11,119 nucleotides of DNA from Gemmatimonadota bacterium (GTDB taxonomy: Bacteria; Gemmatimonadota; Gemmatimonadetes; Gemmatimonadales; GWC2-71-9): positions 1 through 11,119 of the forward strand of contig JAOTWK010000077.1 of the NCBI GenBank assembly GCA_029862935.1, in the 5' to 3' direction. The notes under the pieces are model-generated. The model was not told the origin of the DNA, did not search any database, and was given only the letters and a program-made list of their open reading frames with translations. Shown one piece after another: positions 8,067 through 11,119 of this stretch (position 1 is its first letter; each line of letters starts with the position of its first letter). The translations under genes were made by a program, and so were the position numbers.

Positions 8067-9976
8067 TCGGCTCCACCGGGCACGGAGGCCCGAATCGCGT
8101 CGAGGATCTGGCCCGGCCGCAACGGCTCGCCAGGTACCCGTGTCCAGCAGTCGACGTCTACCAGGGTCGCGGCACGCAGGAGCCACGACAGCTGACCGCG
8201 ACGACGATTCTCCGGGGTGATGAACGGCGCCTTGGGATCGTCGGAGTAGTTGATCTCGACCGTCATCACCCTCTTGAACTTGGAGAAGATCTCCGTGAGT
8301 CCCGGCTCCAGCGGTGAGAGGAAGCGGAGGTGCAGTGACGAGACATCGATCCCTTCGTCTCGAGCGCGATCGACGGCTTCCTCGATAGCCCCCATCGTGC
8401 TTCCCCAGCCGACCACGAGGAGATCACCCTGATCCGGGCCACGGACGGTCGGTGGCTGCAGGGTCTGCTGGAATACGGCCATCTTCCGGGCGCGCATTTC
8501 GCAGCCTCGCTCGTGCACGTCGGGGCTGTAGCCGATCTTCGAGTCTTCGTCGTGCGAGAGCCCCGTGGCGCGAAACATCCCGTTGGGCTGCCCGGGGATG
8601 ACTCGGCGTGACAGTCCCGTCTGCGGATCCCACTCGTAGGGCCGCTGCCCCTCGGCCACCGGGCTCAGGTCCAAGGGCGCCGCGAGCCAGGTCCGGTCGA
8701 CCTTGGGTCGTGGGAAGGGTTGCACCCCCGTCGCCAGGTTGGCATCGGACAGGACGATGACGGTACAGCGGAACGTCTCGGCGATCTTCCGCGCCGTCGT
8801 CATGCAGAGAAAGCACTCTTCCATGGTGGCCGGCGCCATCACGACCTTGGGGGCGTCACCCGGCTGGCCGAAGGCGGCTGCCAACAGATCGGCCTGTTCG
8901 ATCTTGGTGGGGAGTCCCGTGCTTGGGCCGCCCCGCTGCACGTCGACAATGACGAGCGGCACCTCGGTCATCACTGCGAGTCCAATGAACTCGGTCTTGA
9001 GGGCGAGTCCGGGTCCCGAGGTGATCGTGAATGCCACCTTGCCGGCAAAGCTCGCACCCACGGCGACACCGATCGCTGCGATTTCGTCTTCCGCCTGGTG
9101 CACGATGCCGCCGAAGTTCTCGAAGACCTCGCTCAGGTGATGTGATGCCGAGGTCGCCGGCGTGATCGGATACATCGCGCACAGCTCCATGCCTGACGCA
9201 ATGCTGCCCATCGCGATCGCCTGGTTCCCGTTCATGACCACCATGGGCACGCTTGGCGCCTCGACGGGGATGTCCACTTTGAAGTCGAGGGTGGCCTCGG
9301 CCCACTCCTGCCCTAATTCGAGCAGCGCGATATTCGATTCGGCGACCTCCGGGGCCTTCTTCCGAAACTCGTGTTGGATCAGGTCCTTGATGATCTCGAG
9401 GTCGCGGGAATAGATGTTGGCGAGCATGCCGAGCGCGAACATATTCTTGCCGCGCCGGGGGTTCTCGACCAGCTTCAGCGCCTGCTCTTCGAGGGGCACC
9501 TTCACGAACTGGTAGTCGTGGCCGTCGAGCTCTTCCATGGCCGCGGTCCACTGACTGCGGATGTCCTCGTCCTCATGAGTCTCCCAGAGGCCATCGATGA
9601 GGATGATGGCCCCGTCGGCGAGCGCACCAGCCCGGTGGCGATGCAGCAGCACCTGTTCATTGAAGGCGACCACCAAATGGGCCGCATCGCCCCAATTCGT
9701 CACCGGCTTGGTGCCAATGCGAATGCGATTGCCGGAGGCACTCGGTGGAGTCCGGGGAGGCGGCTGGATCTCGGCGGGGATGATCTCGACGGTCCACACT
9801 CCGTTCCCCATGCGGGCGGACACGCGGCCAAAGATCTGCCCGCACTTCTGGGCGCCTTCGCCCGGGTCGGACACGATTTCTACCGTGTGTTCTGTCGCTT
9901 TGATGACGGTCTTCTGGCCCTTCTTGCGAGCCTTCTTTTTCTTACTGGCCGGGGATGCCGTAGATGAAGGAGTCAT
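8063..9976 (-). CDS. korA: 2-oxoglutarate-type:ferredoxin oxidoreductase alpha subunit (gamma-alpha fusion)
   Basis: This 637-residue protein fuses the gamma domain (about residues 30-230) to the alpha domain (about 245-637), as in KorA/OorA enzymes. The gamma part shows GEGAQKCGQIFGRV (39-52) and AAHLVVAFNEQ. The alpha part shows NGNQAIAMG, YPITPATSASHHLSE (269-283), HQAEDEIAAIGVAVGASFAG (293-312), ITSGPGLALKTEFIGLA (318-334) and QRGGPSTGLPTKIEQADLL (347-365), which is the usual signature of 2-oxoglutarate-type enzymes. The N-terminus carries a Lys/Ala-rich extension (KKKKARKKGQK at 12-22) before the gamma domain begins. The ATG at 9976 is preceded by a modest GAAAGAG site. A GTG at 10048 in the same frame would add 24 residues with no family resemblance and is less likely. 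It is the first gene of the leftward operon and overlaps korB by ATGA. Confidence 0.93.
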   Translation of the reverse strand: MTPSSTASPASKKKKARKKGQKTVIKATEHTVEIVSDPGEGAQKCGQIFGRVSARMGNGVWTVEIIPAEIQPPPRTPPSASGNRIRIGTKPVTNWGDAAHLVVAFNEQVLLHRHRAGALADGAIILIDGLWETHEDEDIRSQWTAAMEELDGHDYQFVKVPLEEQALKLVENPRRGKNMFALGMLANIYSRDLEIIKDLIQHEFRKKAPEVAESNIALLELGQEWAEATLDFKVDIPVEAPSVPMVVMNGNQAIAMGSIASGMELCAMYPITPATSASHHLSEVFENFGGIVHQAEDEIAAIGVAVGASFAGKVAFTITSGPGLALKTEFIGLAVMTEVPLVIVDVQRGGPSTGLPTKIEQADLLAAAFGQPGDAPKVVMAPATMEECFLCMTTARKIAETFRCTVIVLSDANLATGVQPFPRPKVDRTWLAAPLDLSPVAEGQRPYEWDPQTGLSRRVIPGQPNGMFRATGLSHDEDSKIGYSPDVHERGCEMRARKMAVFQQTLQPPTVRGPDQGDLLVVGWGSTMGAIEEAVDRARDEGIDVSSLHLRFLSPLEPGLTEIFSKFKRVMTVEINYSDDPKAPFITPENRRRGQLSWLLRAATLVDVDCWTRVPGEPLRPGQILDAIRASVPGGAE

Positions 9977-10042
9977 CGCGCTCTTTCGTTGCGGTCCGGA
10001 TGCGGCACGGGGCCAGGCGCGAACCACCGTGAGCGCGAGCGC

Positions 10043-10057
10043 CGTCACGAAGTGACG
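10043..10057. repeat. Short inverted repeat upstream of korA
   Basis: The arms CGTCAC and GTGACG are perfect complements around the 3-base centre GAA, 67 bases upstream of the korA ATG. A looser CGTGA...TCACG pair (10028-10049) overlaps it. It could be an operator, or a hairpin in the leader of the korA transcript. The arms are short and GC-rich, so chance cannot be excluded. Confidence 0.4.
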
Positions 10058-10174
10058 CGCCGCGCTTCACTGCGCTTCCGCCCTTGGCACCTGCCACCCC
10101 TCCCATGTGTTGCGGCTCTCGGATCGCGCCGGCCGGGCCGTCAAGGACACGACGGATTGGCGGTCCGATTCTCA

Positions 10175-10188
10175 CCGCTGCTCAGCGG
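10175..10188. repeat. Short inverted repeat in the intergenic region
   Basis: The arms CCGCTG and CAGCGG flank a 2-base centre CT. There is no T-run directly after it on either strand, so it does not look like a terminator. It may be an operator or a chance palindrome in GC-rich DNA. Confidence 0.25.
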
Positions 10189-10253
10189 GGAAAGCTAATG
10201 ATTTTGTGGCGGACGGGAAAGGAAAGCCGGGATGAAGAAGTCTTTATAAGCTG

Positions 10254-10281
10254 TTGTCAGTTCATGGTTTCCCGCTATTCT
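10254..10281 (+). promoter_or_regulatory. Candidate sigma70-type promoter for the cyclic-nucleotide-fold gene
   Basis: TTGTCA (10254-10259) matches five of six bases of the -35 consensus. TATTCT (10276-10281) matches four of six of the -10 consensus, and the spacer is 16 bases. It lies in the AT-rich part of the region and points toward the gene at 10480. Transcription would start near 10288 and give a leader of about 190 bases containing the hairpins at 10313, 10385 and 10439. The call rests on consensus only. Confidence 0.4.
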
Positions 10282-10312
10282 GAGGGATGTAGTCGATTTT
10301 TAGGTCGGGGTC

Positions 10313-10326
10313 GGGCTCTCGAGCCC
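10313..10326. repeat. Short inverted repeat just downstream of the candidate promoter
   Basis: The arms GGGCTC and GAGCCC flank a TC centre. If transcription starts near 10288, this hairpin would form early in the leader. There is no following T-run, so an intrinsic terminator is not supported. Confidence 0.3.
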
Positions 10327-10384
10327 CCGTCGAGCACCTGTTTCAGAGCAATTGTAGGGTGGCCGCCGACGGTTGTGAGGTCCC

Positions 10385-10422
10385 GCTGACCGGTGCAGGT
10401 CTTGCACCTGCCGCGTGTCAGC
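10385..10422. repeat. Nested inverted repeat in the leader of the cyclic-nucleotide-fold gene
   Basis: Two pairs of arms share almost the same centre near 10403. The outer pair is GCTGAC (10385-10390) with GTCAGC (10417-10422). The inner pair is GCAGGT (10395-10400) with ACCTGC (10406-10411), around the loop CTTGC. The segments between the pairs are 4 and 5 bases long, so a hairpin would have one small internal loop. The GCAGGT half is repeated directly at 10424-10429. It ends 57 bases before the ATG, with no T-run after it, so a leader structure or operator is more likely than a terminator. Confidence 0.55.
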
Positions 10423-10438
10423 CGCAGGTTAGCCCAAT

Positions 10439-10455
10439 CGTTGCGCCGAGCAACG
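10439..10455. repeat. Second leader inverted repeat, close to the ribosome binding site
   Basis: The arms CGTTGC (10439-10444) and GCAACG (10450-10455) flank a 5-base loop GCCGA. The hairpin ends about ten bases before the GGGAGGA ribosome binding site. Together with the larger repeat at 10385-10422 it could influence translation of the downstream gene. Confidence 0.4.
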
Positions 10456-10465
10456 CTGCGCCCGC

Positions 10466-10472
10466 GGGAGGA
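10466..10472 (+). promoter_or_regulatory. Strong ribosome binding site of the cyclic-nucleotide-fold gene
   Basis: GGGAGGA lies seven bases before the ATG at 10480. This fixes the start there and excludes the longer reading from 10393, whose extra residues are encoded by the hairpin leader. Confidence 0.75.
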
Positions 10473-10479
10473 ACCTGTC

Positions 10480-10962
10480 ATGATCCATGGACTCGAGGCG
10501 TTTCCCGTTTTCGGAGGTTTGACACCGGAGCAGTTGGATGTGCTGGGGCACCACTGCGAGATGGTAACCGTCAAGCAAGGTGAGACGGTGTTCACAGCGG
10601 GCGATCCCGCCACGCATCTCGTGTTTGTGCGCTCCGGACGAGTAGAGCTGCGCTTTCAGGTCGAGTACGCCGGTGCCACGGACGAGTTTCCGCTCGACAC
10701 CGTGGGGTCCCACGGGGCCTGCGGCTGGTCCGCGATGATTCCGCCGCACCGCTACACGCTCGGCGGCTACGCGGTCCAGGATTCGGAACTCGTCCGAATC
10801 AAGCGGTCCGACCTGGAAGAATGCTGTGAGGCGGACCTCCAATTGGGCTACCTTGTCATGAAAAACATCGCTCGCCTCGTTGGTGAACGGTACGAACTCG
10901 CCCGCCGGATCCTGCTGTCGGAGATCAAGACAAATATCCGGCAAAGGGATCCATTGGCGTAG
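10480..10962 (+). CDS. Small cyclic-nucleotide-binding-fold protein without DNA-binding domain
   Basis: The protein has 160 residues and consists of a single CRP/FNR-type cyclic-nucleotide-binding fold followed by a C-helix region. The N-terminus has the usual pattern FPVFGGLTPEQLDVL, then VTVKQGETVFTAGDPATHLVFVRSGRVEL (29-57) of the beta-roll. The phosphate-binding cassette is changed: where the family normally has Phe-Gly-Glu-Leu-Ala-Leu and Pro-Arg-x-Ala-Thr, this protein reads CGWSAM (81-86) and PPHRYT (88-93), so the conserved Glu is Trp83 and the Arg position is His90. Residues 110-150 form the helical end. There is no room for a helix-turn-helix domain, so it is not a normal CRP/FNR transcription factor. 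Cysteines are C26, C81, C115 and C116. It is transcribed away from the korA operon. A sensor or modulator role in redox metabolism is inference; canonical cAMP binding looks doubtful. Confidence 0.88.
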   Translation: MIHGLEAFPVFGGLTPEQLDVLGHHCEMVTVKQGETVFTAGDPATHLVFVRSGRVELRFQVEYAGATDEFPLDTVGSHGACGWSAMIPPHRYTLGGYAVQDSELVRIKRSDLEECCEADLQLGYLVMKNIARLVGERYELARRILLSEIKTNIRQRDPLA

Positions 10963-11119
10963 ACCAGCCTATGGCGAGTCTTTCTGTGGTCTTTCGCGAC
11001 TAGAGAGAAAGTTACATCTTTGGGAAGGTCGTAGCGGTCGCCGGCTCACTGCCTCACAGCTGTCTCGAACCATGGCTCCAAGGTGGTTAACGGGCTGGTA
11101 CCTGGGTGGCTTGGCTCCG
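10963..11119 (+). other. Right-end stretch without a supported gene
   Basis: I see no convincing terminator after the preceding stop codon: the CTTTCT/AGAAAG pair at 10980-11011 has a 20-base loop and no T-run. An ATG at 11072 opens a frame of 16 codons to the window edge (MAPRWLTGWYLGGLAP), hydrophobic enough to be the start of a membrane protein, but it has no clear ribosome binding site. It is noted as a possibility only. Confidence 0.3.

Larger units (their letters stand above)
9977..10479. other. Divergent intergenic region with inverted repeats, no supported gene
   Basis: This stretch of about 500 bases separates the leftward korA operon from the rightward cyclic-nucleotide-fold gene and must hold the promoters of both. 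The part at about 10190-10300 is clearly more AT-rich than its surroundings. I see one reasonable rightward promoter (10254-10281). For the leftward operon I see only a TATAAA on the minus strand at 10243-10248, without a convincing -35 box at the right distance, so that promoter is unassigned. Five short inverted repeats are listed separately. Reading frames here translate to Arg/Pro/Ser-rich sequence with no family resemblance. Confidence 0.7.

Noticed and set aside
9977..10048. Upstream GTG start for korA adding 24 residues
   Set aside because: The added residues do not resemble the family and would run from the palindrome upstream. The ATG at 9976 has a modest ribosome binding site.
10084..10389. 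Possible 101-codon gene in the intergenic region
   Set aside because: The translation is Arg/Pro/Ser-rich, has no clear ribosome binding site, and runs through the AT-rich promoter region and several inverted repeats.
10393..10479. Longer N-terminus for the cyclic-nucleotide-fold protein
   Set aside because: The extra 29 residues are encoded by the hairpin leader and are Arg-rich, while a strong GGGAGGA site directly precedes the ATG at 10480.
10963..11020. Intrinsic terminator after the cyclic-nucleotide-fold gene
   Set aside because: The only complementary arms (CTTTCT and AGAAAG) are separated by 20 bases and are not followed by a T-run.
1..11119. CRISPR array, tRNA or rRNA gene, insertion sequence or prophage elements
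   Set aside because: I saw no regularly spaced repeats, no tRNA-like cloverleaf, no transposase or integrase motif and no terminal repeats. The window is filled by metabolic genes and one intergenic region.

Overview
This is a GC-rich (roughly 60-65%) bacterial window from an organism with a ferredoxin-based central metabolism. Nothing in it fixes the phylum. The gene content and the use of ATG starts with GAGG-type ribosome binding sites would fit an Acidobacteriota- or Gemmatimonadota-like bacterium, but that is only a guess.

Positions 1-9976 hold one tightly packed leftward operon. In transcription order it reads: korA (gamma-alpha fusion of a 2-oxoglutarate-type ferredoxin oxidoreductase, 9976-8063), korB (beta subunit, 8066-7110), an unrecognised 336-residue protein (7120-6110), rnfB (6102-5251), a giant single-chain pyruvate-type ferredoxin oxidoreductase of 1667 residues (5254-251), and the first 80 codons of rnfC (242-1), which runs off the left edge. 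The junctions are ATGA overlaps, an 11-base overlap, or gaps of 7 and 8 bases, so the set looks co-transcribed and largely translationally coupled. The remaining rnf genes (D, G, E, A) probably continue to the left, but this cannot be seen.

Positions 9977-10479 are a divergent intergenic region. It has no convincing gene but holds several inverted repeats and a plausible rightward sigma70-type promoter. Positions 10480-10962 encode a rightward 160-residue protein with one cyclic-nucleotide-binding fold, no DNA-binding domain and a changed ligand-binding cassette. Positions 10963-11119 hold no supported gene.

Functionally, two 2-oxoacid:ferredoxin oxidoreductases (one for 2-oxoglutarate, one probably for pyruvate) are tied in a single operon to the Rnf complex, which exchanges electrons between ferredoxin and NAD(H) and couples this to ion transport. 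The pathway could run oxidatively, with Rnf oxidising the ferredoxin, or reductively, with Rnf supplying reduced ferredoxin for carboxylation. The sequence does not say which. The most interesting points are the insertion of the oxidoreductase between rnfB and rnfC, the enlarged oxidoreductase with a tethered extra iron-sulfur domain, the unrecognised protein in the middle of the operon, the coherent loss of one predicted cluster site in RnfB, and the divergent cyclic-nucleotide-fold protein.
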